Shown: positions 1 through 8,406, numbered from the stretch's first letter. The stretch: 64,000 nucleotides of DNA from CAZWDO01 sp964632485 [NCBI: uncultured bacterium] (GCA_964632485.1 CAZWDO010000009.1:1-64000); one strand, 5' to 3'. Translations and numbers: made by a program. Notes: generated from the sequence alone by a model not told the origin.

Positions 1-80
1 GGGCGTGGGTTTTTCCCGGGAGGAACGCAATATCTCGGGCTGGCTTGTCGGGTAGCTTATTCGATTACTATTATATCCCC

Positions 81-406
81 TTGACATTCCGAACTTTATT
101 GCCAGTGCGGCTCGCACCCTGAATCCATCTGCTTTCTATCATTTCGTACTCTCTAATCCGTCATTCCGGATTTGATCCGGAATCTATCTTTATCTACCCA
201 TGGATGCCGGATCGTGTCCGGCATGACGTTGTTGATCTACCCGTGGATGCCGGATCAAGTCCGGCATGACACTCGAGGTTCATGGACTCCGGGCCGGTGT
301 CCGGAGTCCATGGTATTTATTGTTTTCTCTTCTTGGTGGCACACCCCACCCTTCCTCCGTCATTCCGGACTTGATTGCCAGTGCGGCTCGCACCCGGAAT
401 CTATCT
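81..406. repeat. Cluster of short dispersed palindromes (TCATTCCGGA / GATGCCGGA type)
   Basis: Five or six short palindromic units follow one another. One at about 161-183 has the form ATTCCGGATTTGATCCGGAAT; two at about 203-226 and 246-270 have arms GATGCCGGA/TCCGGCATGAC. A unit at 281-312 has perfect 12-bp arms (CATGGACTCCGG) around an 8-nt loop. Units at about 81-127 and 359-402 carry an 18-bp insertion (TGCCAGTGCGGCTCGCAC) between the two half sites. Such extragenic palindromes are common in bacterial genomes; whether these are mobilised by a transposase cannot be seen here. Confidence 0.75.
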
Positions 407-419
407 CCTTTTATTCTTC

Positions 420-478
420 GTAGCGGCGCGGCTTCAGCCCGCCTTCCTCCAAGACGCAAGCTGAAGCATTCGGCTACA
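420..478. repeat. Imperfect inverted repeat (GTAGC..GGCTTCAGC / GCTGAAGC..GGCTAC)
   Basis: The left arm begins GTAGCGGCGCGGCTTCAGC and the right arm ends GCTGAAGCATTCGGCTAC, so the block folds into a long imperfect hairpin. It belongs to a different sequence family from the palindromes just upstream. It lies downstream of the 553-2655 gene and could help end or stabilise that transcript, but no T-tract follows on the minus strand. Confidence 0.5.
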
Positions 479-552
479 AAGAAAAGGCCATGCCATCTCC
501 ATCCTGCCATTGCATGGGCGCCTCGCGCGGGTATGCGGCCCCGCGGGCGGGC

Positions 553-2655
553 TCAGCGCACCAGCATCATGCTACCCGAGGCCTGGTGCGCGCCGTAGCT
601 GATGCGGTAGAGATAGACGCCGGAACCGGCGGGCGCGCCGCTCTGGTCGCGGCCGTCCCAGACCACTTCATACGCGCCGTGGTTGGGCTGGCAGGCGACG
701 TCGTACTCGCGCACCAGGCGGCCGTCCACGGCATAGATGCGCACCCGGGCCCGGTCCGCGCCGGCTTCGTAGCGCAGGTGGAAGCGGATACGGGTGGTGG
801 CGTTGAAGGGATTGGGATAGTTGGGTTCGATGATGATCGATTTTTTCTTCATGTCGAGGTTTTCGTACTCGTCCACCGAAGTGGGATCGACATAGAAGGC
901 GGTATAGGGCGTGAGTATCTGGTAGCGGATACTGAGGGCGATGATGGCTTCGATCAGTTCGTCGCTTTCGCCGTAGAGTTCGATCAGATTGAGCAGGTCG
1001 TTGATTTTTTCGCGCGCCCACAAGCGGGTGACGAAGAGGTAACCGGATCCGCCCTCGGTATTGAAGCTCAGGCTTTTCGAGGCGGAAAATTCCTGGTCGT
1101 TCATGTCGCCATCGAGGGTGACGGTTTTCGCGCCGCCGGTCTGATAGCGGCCGGTGATCCAGAGCTGGGAGCCCACGAACAGGTTGCCCAGGGCGCCGAG
1201 CCCGGGATAGTTGTCGGTGGTCAGCAAGCCGCCCATGTCGATTTCCAGGTTGCCCATCACCGGATCGGTGAAGCGCCGGATCATTTTTTCCATTTCAGCG
1301 CTGATGTTGTCATCGCTTTCGATGAAGGTGGCATAGCCGCCGTTTTGCGATGAAATCATCTTCAACAAGTACTTTTTGATGTCCTCGCCCAGTCCGATGG
1401 TGAAAATCCCGGCATTTTTGGAATTGGCGGCGGCTACGGTATCCAGAATCGTCTGCGGGTCGGTTATGCCCACCGTGGGTTCGCCGTCGGTCAGGAACAG
1501 GATCACCTTGGTGCGGTTTTCGCCGTAATTCATTTTCACAGCCTGCAGCAGGGCGTCGGCGATATTGGTCAGGCCCTGGGCCGAGAGGGAATATACATAG
1601 CTTTTGGCGGCGGTCTTTTTTGTTTCGCCGGCATAGACCAGAGTGTCCTGGAATTTGCTGGTGTTGGTGCTGAAGGCCAGGATGTTGAAGCGGTCCTCTT
1701 CCTCCAAATGGTCGATGAAGTAGTTCAGGGAGCTTTTCAATTGCTCCATGCGCGTGCCCAGCATGCTGGAGGAGATATCGGCCACGAACACGATGTCGCG
1801 GGGCATGGCCTGATCCGTGGTGATCTCGTTGGGCGGGCTGATCCACAGGGTATAGAAGCCGTCCGCGCCCATCGAATCCTGCACCGTGGGGAAATAGGTC
1901 AGCAGATTGAAGTCAATCTCGTCGCGCTGGATTTCGTATTGCAGAACCAGGTCTTCCGCGGGGATATAGTTTTCGTCGCCGTAAACGACCTGATACTGGT
2001 AGTCGGAGACTTGGGTGATCGAGGTCGAGGTGTTGTGCTGATGCGAGGGCGAGGTGAAGCTGACGAATTTCTTGCCGGTGGTGGCGGTCAGCGAAACGAA
2101 CACTTTATCCAGCGCTTTGGGCGTCCAGTTTTCCGAGTTGAGCAGCAGTTTGTATTCGCATTTTCCAAAGTCGTAGCCGACCGGTTCGATGTAGGTGAAT
2201 TCGAAGTGCACTTCGCTGTTGGCATTGATGGGCGCAATGTTCAGCTTGAATAGGTTTTCGCCGATCTCCTCCAGCAGGGCCGGGTCGATGAGCTGGCGGA
2301 TGCGGTTGTTGTACTCCTGTTCGGCTTCCTCGCGGATTTTGATTTCCGCCTTGTATTTCTGGCCGTTGAACCAGTAGAAAAACTCGGTGATGACGGCGTT
2401 TTCCGGCAGGGGGAAGATGGAAATCGCCTCGATCTGGTAGCTGTTGTCGTTATAGAATTTCTGGTCGACGCGCGTTTCGGCGATCTGCTCGTTGATGGTG
2501 GTTTGCACTTCGTAGGATTTGATCCACAGGGCGCGGTAGGCTTCGCTGCTCTGCCACCAGGAGAGCCGGCGCGAATACATGACGCCAATGGCCTGGAGCG
2601 ATACTAGCTCAGCGCCGAGCAGGATGATGGCGATGATGAGACTGAGTCGTTTCAT
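553..2655 (-). CDS. Secreted VIT-VWA domain protein with T9SS sorting domain
   Basis: A 700-residue exported protein. The N-terminus is a signal peptide (basic MKR, then a hydrophobic stretch to about residue 22). Residues about 45-175 look like a VIT domain (inter-alpha-trypsin inhibitor type). A von Willebrand A domain follows with an intact metal-ion-dependent adhesion motif, D293-x-S295-x-S297. The C-terminal ~85 residues hold the NYPNPFNATT motif and a FlgD-like Ig fold ending GSMMLVR, typical of cargo exported by the type IX system and anchored or released at the cell surface. VIT-VWA proteins usually bind ligands or matrix through the metal site; the ligand here is unknown. The start is supported by a GGGAGG site before ATG. 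It is the last of three adjacent VWA genes but has its own promoter. Confidence 0.88.
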   Translation of the reverse strand: MKRLSLIIAIILLGAELVSLQAIGVMYSRRLSWWQSSEAYRALWIKSYEVQTTINEQIAETRVDQKFYNDNSYQIEAISIFPLPENAVITEFFYWFNGQKYKAEIKIREEAEQEYNNRIRQLIDPALLEEIGENLFKLNIAPINANSEVHFEFTYIEPVGYDFGKCEYKLLLNSENWTPKALDKVFVSLTATTGKKFVSFTSPSHQHNTSTSITQVSDYQYQVVYGDENYIPAEDLVLQYEIQRDEIDFNLLTYFPTVQDSMGADGFYTLWISPPNEITTDQAMPRDIVFVADISSSMLGTRMEQLKSSLNYFIDHLEEEDRFNILAFSTNTSKFQDTLVYAGETKKTAAKSYVYSLSAQGLTNIADALLQAVKMNYGENRTKVILFLTDGEPTVGITDPQTILDTVAAANSKNAGIFTIGLGEDIKKYLLKMISSQNGGYATFIESDDNISAEMEKMIRRFTDPVMGNLEIDMGGLLTTDNYPGLGALGNLFVGSQLWITGRYQTGGAKTVTLDGDMNDQEFSASKSLSFNTEGGSGYLFVTRLWAREKINDLLNLIELYGESDELIEAIIALSIRYQILTPYTAFYVDPTSVDEYENLDMKKKSIIIEPNYPNPFNATTRIRFHLRYEAGADRARVRIYAVDGRLVREYDVACQPNHGAYEVVWDGRDQSGAPAGSGVYLYRISYGAHQASGSMMLVR

Positions 2656-2719
2656 GGTTCCTCCCTTTATCAGGGTTTAAAGTTAAGAGTTTGCTCACTT
2701 ACCGATGGTGCATTATTGA

Positions 2720-2748
2720 ATTGTATTTTCTGTTCCATATCGAAACAA
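2720..2748 (-). promoter_or_regulatory. Predicted sigma70 promoter of the 553-2655 VIT-VWA gene
   Basis: Read on the minus strand, TTGTTT (2743-2748) is followed after 17 bp by TACAAT (2720-2725). It lies 65 bp upstream of the ATG, in the gap to the preceding gene, so the gene need not depend on read-through. Confidence 0.5.
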
Positions 2749-2850
2749 AATTGAATCCTTTCTCCTGTCCAGCAAGATAATCCATTGTTCGGCAGAGAAT
2801 AATTTCGCTTGATATTGGCAAATTCCATTTTTCGCATTTTTGTGAACCCG

Positions 2851-2886
2851 TTAAATTTTTTTACCCGGGCGAAAAAATTTTACTCG
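2851..2886 (-). promoter_or_regulatory. AT-rich bipartite element, copy A
   Basis: On the minus strand this reads as two half units about 20 bp apart, CGAGTAAAATTTTTTC followed by GGGTAAAAAAATTTAA. A matching pair occurs at 7458-7499. Both sit about 100 bp upstream of the -35 box of a VWA-protein gene. The spacing of about two helical turns suits a dimeric DNA-binding protein or a bent AT-tract; the binder is unknown. Confidence 0.45.
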
Positions 2887-2898
2887 CTTCATGGATGC

Positions 2899-4920
2899 CT
2901 ACCTGATCAACTGCAGTTTGAGAATTCGGCTTTGCGAACCCACCCGCAACTGGCAGAAATAGATTCCGGTGGGCAGATGCGCGGCGTTGAAGCGGAGAGC
3001 ATGATAGCCGGGGGCATAGGCGCTCAGATCGATGCGTTCGACAGTCCGTCCCATCAGGTCGCGAATGATCAGTTCCTTCGGCGCGGCCGACCGGGTTTCT
3101 TCTCCCAGGTATAAATAGATGGTCGTGCCGGCGTTGAAGGGGTTCGGGTAGTTTTTAATCAGCGCGAAATGCCCGGGTCCTTTCGGCATATCGGGATTTT
3201 CGTCCGTTGCCAGCGGCGTTGTATAATCGGCCACATAGGCGGTATATTTGCAGCGGATGTTGTGTTTCAGGCTCAGTTCGATCAGGGCAGTTTTCAGCGA
3301 ATCGGTTTCTCCCCAGACCGCGATGCGGCGCTCGAGGTCGTCGATTTTCTCCCTGGCCCAGAGCTTTTCCACAAACTGGTTCTGTTCGTTGCCGGTTTCC
3401 ATGGTCACGGTCGCGCCATAGCCCTGCAGGGCGCCGTTGCTGTCATTGCCGGCGATCGAGAGGGAAGCGGAGCCGGTCTGGCGGTAGCGGCCCACAAGCA
3501 GCATGGAGGAACCGGCATAGAGGTCGGGTTTGATTTCCGGCAGCAGGTCATAGATTTCGGTTCCGCCGCCCATCTCGTAGAGAACCTGGCGTAGGAGGGG
3601 CTGATTGATGCGATCGAAAACCGAGCGGATGCCGGAATAGATTTCGTCGCTGTTGCGGAAGAAGGAGGCGAATCCGTGATTGTAGGCGCTGATGGCCTGG
3701 ATTTTGTAATAGTCGGGATCGTCGCCGACGCCGACCGTAAAGATGGCGGCTTGGGCTTTATTGCTGTTTTGGATGGCGTTCAGGTTGAAATAGGCATAGC
3801 CGGAAGTGATCAGCAGGACCATATTGGAACGCAGGATATCCTTGAACTGGTTCAGCGCGAACTGCATGGCGCTTTCGAGGGAAACCCCGGAATAGCGGCT
3901 GACGCCGTCGAGATAGGCGGAGGCCTGAGTGATGTTGGCGCTGTCGGCGCATTTCAGCGTGGATTGCCAGTACTGGTAATTGTAGTTGAAGAGAACGATA
4001 TTGAAGGAATCCGCCGGGTTGAGCCGGGACAGGCATTCTTTGATGGCGGTGCGGCAGAGGTTGAAGTTTTCCTGGGAGACGCGAGTGGAATTTTCGAGAA
4101 CGAACACCAGCCGTTTGGGCAGGCATTGCGCCGCGCCGTCGGCATTGTCCGGCGGGTCGATCGTCAGTGAGAAATAGCCGTCGTCGCCTTCGGGTTTCGT
4201 GCAGAAAAACGAGGTTTGCAGGGTGTCGTGGGGTACCTTATACGTCAGTTTCAGGTCGTTCGCCAGATAGGTTTTGGAAAGTTCCTGGCGGTAATGGAGA
4301 AAATTTCCGCAGGGCGCCGCGTTTTGGCAGGTCCCGTAGTGGTTGGTGGCGAAATCCCGGACTTCGGGTTGGTTGTAGACATAGAAATCAGCTTCGAAAA
4401 GGTCCAGCGGGTATTGGACGAAGGGGTCCGTTTTCATGGGGATGGAGAAGGTCAGGCCGTCCTGCTGGACAGTGGCGGTTTGGATATAGCGCAGTTCGAC
4501 CTTTTGCAGGGTATGGGGCTGAATATCCTTCAGCATGACCTTGATGCCGTTCTTGCCGATATAGGCGTTGACCAGCGCGGCCATGCCGCCTTCGCCCGTG
4601 CCGGGATTGACGCTTTGTTCCTTGACCTGGAGTACGGCCTGATAGACCTGATCCCCGTACCAATAGACGAACAATGTGGCCCGGGCGTCGAAAGGCAGGG
4701 GGTAGTTATAGACGGCATCGGTTTTCTGGTCCCACTCGTTGACGAATTCCTGGTAAACGCGGGTTTCCATGACGGGGCCGTGCGTCTCCACGGTCAGTCG
4801 GGTCACGCGGGGCCGCAGCAGTTCATACGGGTAATTGGCCGCGCCGGGCACCATGACGCCGTCGGCATAAAGGGTAGCGGCCAGCAGCAGCCAACAGAGA
4901 TATTTGTAAAGATGGGACAT
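2899..4920 (-). CDS. Secreted VIT-VWA domain protein with degenerate metal site and T9SS sorting domain
   Basis: About 673 residues when started at the ATG at 4920, which has AAGGAG six bases upstream; an in-frame ATG 42 bases further up has no such site. A signal peptide (MSHLYKYLCWLLLAATLYA) is followed by a VIT-like domain and a VWA-like domain, and the C-terminus carries KNYPNPFNAGTT and a FlgD-like sorting fold ending LKLQLIR. The VWA metal motif DxSxS is not conserved: the equivalent stretch reads E276-N-S-T-R280, so cation-dependent ligand binding of the usual kind is unlikely. The rest of the fold aligns well with the neighbour at 553-2655, suggesting a duplicated gene that changed function. 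It follows the third VWA gene by 50 bp and is probably co-transcribed with it. Confidence 0.85.
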   Translation of the reverse strand: MSHLYKYLCWLLLAATLYADGVMVPGAANYPYELLRPRVTRLTVETHGPVMETRVYQEFVNEWDQKTDAVYNYPLPFDARATLFVYWYGDQVYQAVLQVKEQSVNPGTGEGGMAALVNAYIGKNGIKVMLKDIQPHTLQKVELRYIQTATVQQDGLTFSIPMKTDPFVQYPLDLFEADFYVYNQPEVRDFATNHYGTCQNAAPCGNFLHYRQELSKTYLANDLKLTYKVPHDTLQTSFFCTKPEGDDGYFSLTIDPPDNADGAAQCLPKRLVFVLENSTRVSQENFNLCRTAIKECLSRLNPADSFNIVLFNYNYQYWQSTLKCADSANITQASAYLDGVSRYSGVSLESAMQFALNQFKDILRSNMVLLITSGYAYFNLNAIQNSNKAQAAIFTVGVGDDPDYYKIQAISAYNHGFASFFRNSDEIYSGIRSVFDRINQPLLRQVLYEMGGGTEIYDLLPEIKPDLYAGSSMLLVGRYRQTGSASLSIAGNDSNGALQGYGATVTMETGNEQNQFVEKLWAREKIDDLERRIAVWGETDSLKTALIELSLKHNIRCKYTAYVADYTTPLATDENPDMPKGPGHFALIKNYPNPFNAGTTIYLYLGEETRSAAPKELIIRDLMGRTVERIDLSAYAPGYHALRFNAAHLPTGIYFCQLRVGSQSRILKLQLIR

Positions 4921-4970
4921 GATCGACTCCTTGGATGGATTGGGGGATTGTCGGGTTTGCATGGGGGCCG

Positions 4971-7274
4971 CTACTTGATGAGCATGATTTTGCGGGTCAG
5001 CCGGCGTTGGGAATGGCTGCCGGATGCGATTTGATCAAGGGCGAGGAAATATACGCCGGTGGGTAGGGTGGAACCGTTGCGCTCCCTGGCGTCCCATTCG
5101 AGGGCCGCTCCTGTTTGCGCCGGGTTCCAGCGTTGGGAAAAGACTTGCCGTCCCTGGATGTCGTAAACCGCCAACTGGTATTCACTGGCGGCGGCCGAGG
5201 CGGGCAGCGTGATCCGCAGGCGGCTGTTGAAGGGATTGGGATAGCAAACCGCATCGAAGCCATCCCCCGGAACCGAAGAGCATGTTCCGGGAACGGTATA
5301 GCTGGCGGTATCCTGGCCGCCCAGGCCGGCATAATGGATTTTCAGCGTTATTCGATTTCCGCCCGTCGCGAGTGAGGGCGAAGTATAGGCAATTTGCTGC
5401 ATAGTTGGGCGCAGGGAGGCGATATCGAGCAGTATGTCCCGGAAATTGCCGAATATTGAATAAAATTTTCCGCCCGTGGGTTCAATCACCGGATTGCACC
5501 AACTGATTTGCAGGCTGGGATCGGAAATGGAATGGACGACGATCCCTTTTTGGAGCATTAAATTGGTGATTTGTTCGATGGAATAATCCCGGAAATGGTA
5601 TCCTTCGTCGGTGATCCAGATGATGCTTCGGTCGCTGCCTTCCCGCCAGCTCAACTGTGCCGCCGAATAGAGCCCGGCGAGTGAGTTCTCGTCGCCTCCC
5701 CAAAGTGAAATTCCGGCTAACGCAGTTCGAATGGCTTCGGTATCTGAAGTCAAATCCCAGGTATGATCGACATAGTCACTGAACGTCACCAGCCCGATCC
5801 TGAAATTATACTGGTTGTCGGATAAGGTTTGGGCGAATTCATTTAGATTGTTGCGTACCTGATTGATGTTGTCGCCCATGCTACCGCTGACATCGATGAC
5901 GAAAACAACGTCGATCAGGGAACTGCCCGAATAAACCGTTTCCAGATCGATATCCTGAATCCGTGTATCGTTTTCGTAAAGTGTCAGGTGATAGGGCTTG
6001 ATATTTTTAATCCGGGTTTGATTCGTGTTTTGAAGCGCATCGATCACAAAGCGTACCGTCGGATACGAGGATACGTCGATGCTATCGATGGAAACGGTCA
6101 GTCCCGTATCGGCCACCGGCACCGCCGGGATGAAAACGGGCAGACTCAGGAAATCGAGCAACGTGCCGCCCGAGTTGCACGCGATTGTAACCTGCGAATA
6201 GGAGTCCTCGTAGCGTTCTTCGCTTTCGAGGGTAATGGGAAGGATATCTGCGGCGTTAGCGCTCAGGCTGAACGTCAGGTTTGAATCCGGGGTCAGCAGG
6301 GGTTCTTCTGTCCGGATGGAGATCGTGCCGTTGAGCGCTTGCGCGCTAAGTCCGCACAATTGCAGGTAGGCGGTGATCTGGCCGGGATAGAGGAGATTGT
6401 TTTCGATGGAAAGAAACCGGGGGGATTGAGCGGAAAGGAAAAGCTTGTTCGCAAACTCGCCGTCCTGGAAAAACCATTCCCATTCGAGGCGTTCACTTTC
6501 CCCGGCACTTAGGGTGGCAACCTGGCTGGAGATGCGCAGGCAAAGATCATAGATCATCCGCCCGGCGGGGGTTTGGTTCTGATAGATGGTGTTCCAGTTC
6601 GCGATCTGAATGGCGGCGGGGCTGTCCTGGCCAAAGCGGCAGGTCAGTCCCATGCCGTGGGCCAGTCCGGCTTTTTGCAGAATTTCAAGTGAATCCGCTG
6701 CCGCTGCCGGTGCGATTTCTCGTTCGCCGCCGATCTCCCCGCCATCGATGCGGCAAAGCCCGTCGCCGCGCCAGCCCATGGCGGGATCGACCACCAGGCC
6801 GAGGCCGGTCTCGAGGGTGGAGGCGGACAGGTTGCCGATTTCCAGCGTCATTTTCCAGGTGCGGCCCTGGTCGTGGGATTCACAGGCGAAGATGAATTCC
6901 AACTGGTTTTCCAGCCGGTTGCGGTATTCGAGGCAATTGCCCGTTGTTGTGACCTGGCCGCCGGTTGGGAACAGAGCTTCCGCTTTTTGCCAGCCGCCGT
7001 TGAGATAGATTTCGGGGTAGGAGGTTTTGGCGTAGGGATGGCCGAAGAGCAGCGGCAGGTTGTCGTCCACTGCCAGCGAGGACGCGCCCGATGTGGTCCC
7101 CATGGTGAAATAGCCGCCGTCGAGCATGCTGATTTCGGAAATGGCGGCGCTAAGCAGGGATTGGCCATCCGTTTTGAGGAGACCGTTGACATCGAGCGCA
7201 TCTTTGACCTGTGGCCAGACGGTCAGGGGTAAGAGACAGATCAGGATTAAGAGTATTCTTTGCAGTGGTTTCAA
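4971..7274 (-). CDS. Secreted VWA domain protein with T9SS sorting domain (TTG start)
   Basis: A 767-residue exported protein. The signal peptide is MKPLQRILLILICLLPLTVW. The first ~430 residues are beta-rich and unrecognised. A VWA domain follows with an intact adhesion motif D461-x-S463-x-S465 (FVIDVSGSMG), and the C-terminus has CYPNPFNSRL and a FlgD-like sorting domain ending RKIMLIK. No VIT domain was seen, unlike the two neighbours. The start codon is TTG at 7274 with GGAGG four bases upstream, a short spacing. A clear promoter lies about 60 bp upstream, so this is probably the first gene of the VWA set. It may be a surface adhesin or a regulator of other surface proteins; the ligand is unknown. 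Confidence 0.85.
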   Translation of the reverse strand: MKPLQRILLILICLLPLTVWPQVKDALDVNGLLKTDGQSLLSAAISEISMLDGGYFTMGTTSGASSLAVDDNLPLLFGHPYAKTSYPEIYLNGGWQKAEALFPTGGQVTTTGNCLEYRNRLENQLEFIFACESHDQGRTWKMTLEIGNLSASTLETGLGLVVDPAMGWRGDGLCRIDGGEIGGEREIAPAAAADSLEILQKAGLAHGMGLTCRFGQDSPAAIQIANWNTIYQNQTPAGRMIYDLCLRISSQVATLSAGESERLEWEWFFQDGEFANKLFLSAQSPRFLSIENNLLYPGQITAYLQLCGLSAQALNGTISIRTEEPLLTPDSNLTFSLSANAADILPITLESEERYEDSYSQVTIACNSGGTLLDFLSLPVFIPAVPVADTGLTVSIDSIDVSSYPTVRFVIDALQNTNQTRIKNIKPYHLTLYENDTRIQDIDLETVYSGSSLIDVVFVIDVSGSMGDNINQVRNNLNEFAQTLSDNQYNFRIGLVTFSDYVDHTWDLTSDTEAIRTALAGISLWGGDENSLAGLYSAAQLSWREGSDRSIIWITDEGYHFRDYSIEQITNLMLQKGIVVHSISDPSLQISWCNPVIEPTGGKFYSIFGNFRDILLDIASLRPTMQQIAYTSPSLATGGNRITLKIHYAGLGGQDTASYTVPGTCSSVPGDGFDAVCYPNPFNSRLRITLPASAAASEYQLAVYDIQGRQVFSQRWNPAQTGAALEWDARERNGSTLPTGVYFLALDQIASGSHSQRRLTRKIMLIK

Positions 7275-7330
7275 AATTCCTCCAGTAAATAGGGGTTGTC
7301 AACATTCGGTATCAGGCACATTGCCCGACT

Positions 7331-7359
7331 AATATAGCTTTTATTGTGCCAAAAATCAA
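7331..7359 (-). promoter_or_regulatory. Predicted sigma70 promoter of the VWA gene at 4971-7274
   Basis: On the minus strand TTGATT (7354-7359) is separated by 17 bp from TATATT (7331-7336). Transcription would start near 7324, leaving a leader of about 50 nt that contains the GGAGG site. Confidence 0.6.
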
Positions 7360-7457
7360 CCGGAAATTTATATGTCATTGCGCAAATTGATAATGCCTTA
7401 TTGGATTTTATGATAGATTAGTTGTCAGATGAAAGCTTATAAATCGGCATTCAGTAT

Positions 7458-7499
7458 CGGGTAAAAAAAATTTACTCCGCTGGAAAAAAAATTTACTCG
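7458..7499 (-). promoter_or_regulatory. AT-rich bipartite element, copy B
   Basis: On the minus strand it reads CGAGTAAATTTTTTTTC then, 21 bp on, GGAGTAAATTTTTTTTACCCG. It matches copy A at 2851-2886 in sequence, in half-site spacing and in distance to the downstream promoter (about 99-140 bp upstream of the -35 box). Confidence 0.45.
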
Positions 7500-7735
7500 A
7501 ACGGTATTTTGCAATTAATCTGAAAAATTGCATTTGATCCGGTATTAGATCGGCTATTCATTGCCCGCTAAACATGGAAAATGTTTGTTCGGACACCGCA
7601 TCAAGATGCAAGGCTCCTCCCGGACCAATTCGATTGCAGAGGGTTTAACGATTTTGATGGTTTACTTGCGCTTTCCAGGTTGATTGCGACTATTAATAAG
7701 CCTTCAGGATTTGACATTCAATTTAAAATTCAAAT

Positions 7736-8332
7736 TTAAAATATAATCCCGGCGCTGACGCCCACACCCATTTGCAGGCGTTTGAAAAGCTCACGCGTGC
7801 CGTTGACCCTGCCCAATTTGTCGAAATATTTGTACCCCGCGGTGAAACCGTAGCAATAGCGGCGGTAATAGAATTCCAGGCCCAGGCCGATCCCGGCGGA
7901 ATAGTCGCGGAATTTTCTCTTGAGTTCGCTGCTTTTTTTTTCGTAGTAATCATCGACGGTATGATAGGCGCCGGCCAGGATAAAGGCGCGAGAAATTCGA
8001 GTATGGCGGAAGTCCCGCTGGAATTCGAATCCGTAATCGTAGTTGAATTTGGTGATTTTCTCGCTGCTTTGGCGCCATTCATAATAATAAATGACGCCGT
8101 TGAGCTTGAAATACCAGTTCTCGGTTAGCCGCTGGTTAAAATAGAGTCCGTAACCTGTCAGATTAGCGAAAATGACGCCGAAAGAGCGCTGGAAAAGGGG
8201 CTGGCGGTCTTCGGGGTTTTGGGCGAAAGTCGGTTTGGAGGACGTTGTTGTGATTATCATAAGAACGATGCTGAGGAATATCGGGCGTAAATCGGCCTGG
8301 CGCCTGCGTCTGCTTGGTGATAATGTTTTCAT
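7736..8332 (-). CDS. Small predicted outer-membrane beta-barrel protein (paralogue 1)
   Basis: About 198 residues from the ATG at 8332. That start gives a plausible signal peptide (arginine-rich n-region, then IFLSIVLMIITTT and a PTFAQ cleavage site). In-frame ATGs at 8347 and 8380 are possible, and none has a good ribosome binding site. The mature part alternates aromatic and polar residues in short beta strands (YGLYFNQRL, WYFKLNGVIYYY, GLGLEFYYRR) and ends in phenylalanine (GVSAGIIF), as outer-membrane barrels do. It resembles the next gene upstream along its length, so the two are tandem duplicates. Function unknown; DUF3575-like barrels are one possible family. Confidence 0.7.
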   Translation of the reverse strand: MKTLSPSRRRRQADLRPIFLSIVLMIITTTSSKPTFAQNPEDRQPLFQRSFGVIFANLTGYGLYFNQRLTENWYFKLNGVIYYYEWRQSSEKITKFNYDYGFEFQRDFRHTRISRAFILAGAYHTVDDYYEKKSSELKRKFRDYSAGIGLGLEFYYRRYCYGFTAGYKYFDKLGRVNGTRELFKRLQMGVGVSAGIIF

Positions 8333-8406
8333 TGGGCTTTGCGACATACTTCGACCGGTGGGACAACAGATGATGGACATGGTAGGTTAGTCATGGCCAG
8401 GGTGGT

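Larger units (their letters stand above)
1..552. other. Gene-free repeat-rich block
   Basis: No reading frame here looks like a real gene: the open frames lack a ribosome binding site and any recognisable domain, and they run through palindromic repeats. The block lies downstream of the 3' end of the minus-strand VIT/VWA gene and holds several short dispersed palindromes plus a separate hairpin at 420-478, which are listed separately. Confidence 0.75.
7275..7735. other. Intergenic region with promoter and AT-rich element
   Basis: This 461-bp gap holds the promoter of the VWA gene at 4971-7274, the second copy of the bipartite AT-rich element (7458-7499), and, next to the stop codon of the barrel protein at 7736, an AT-only inverted repeat (about 7716-7740). 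Nothing else coding was seen. Confidence 0.6.

Noticed and set aside
172-598. Short plus- and minus-strand frames in the repeat block
   Set aside because: They encode translations of the palindromes with no family resemblance and no start signals.
490-1353. Long open frame on the plus strand opposite the VIT-VWA gene
   Set aside because: It is a GC-driven shadow: no ribosome binding site, no recognisable domain, composition of low-complexity Ala/Gly/Val, and it runs opposite a gene with clear domains.
4216-5034. 272-codon plus-strand frame
   Set aside because: It runs antisense across the second VWA gene and into the end of the third. The minus-strand frames carry signal peptides, VWA motifs and sorting domains; this one carries none.
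7716-7745. AT-only inverted repeat as a terminator after the barrel gene
   Set aside because: There is no GC in the stem, so it would not form a stable RNA hairpin; noted only in the intergenic entry.
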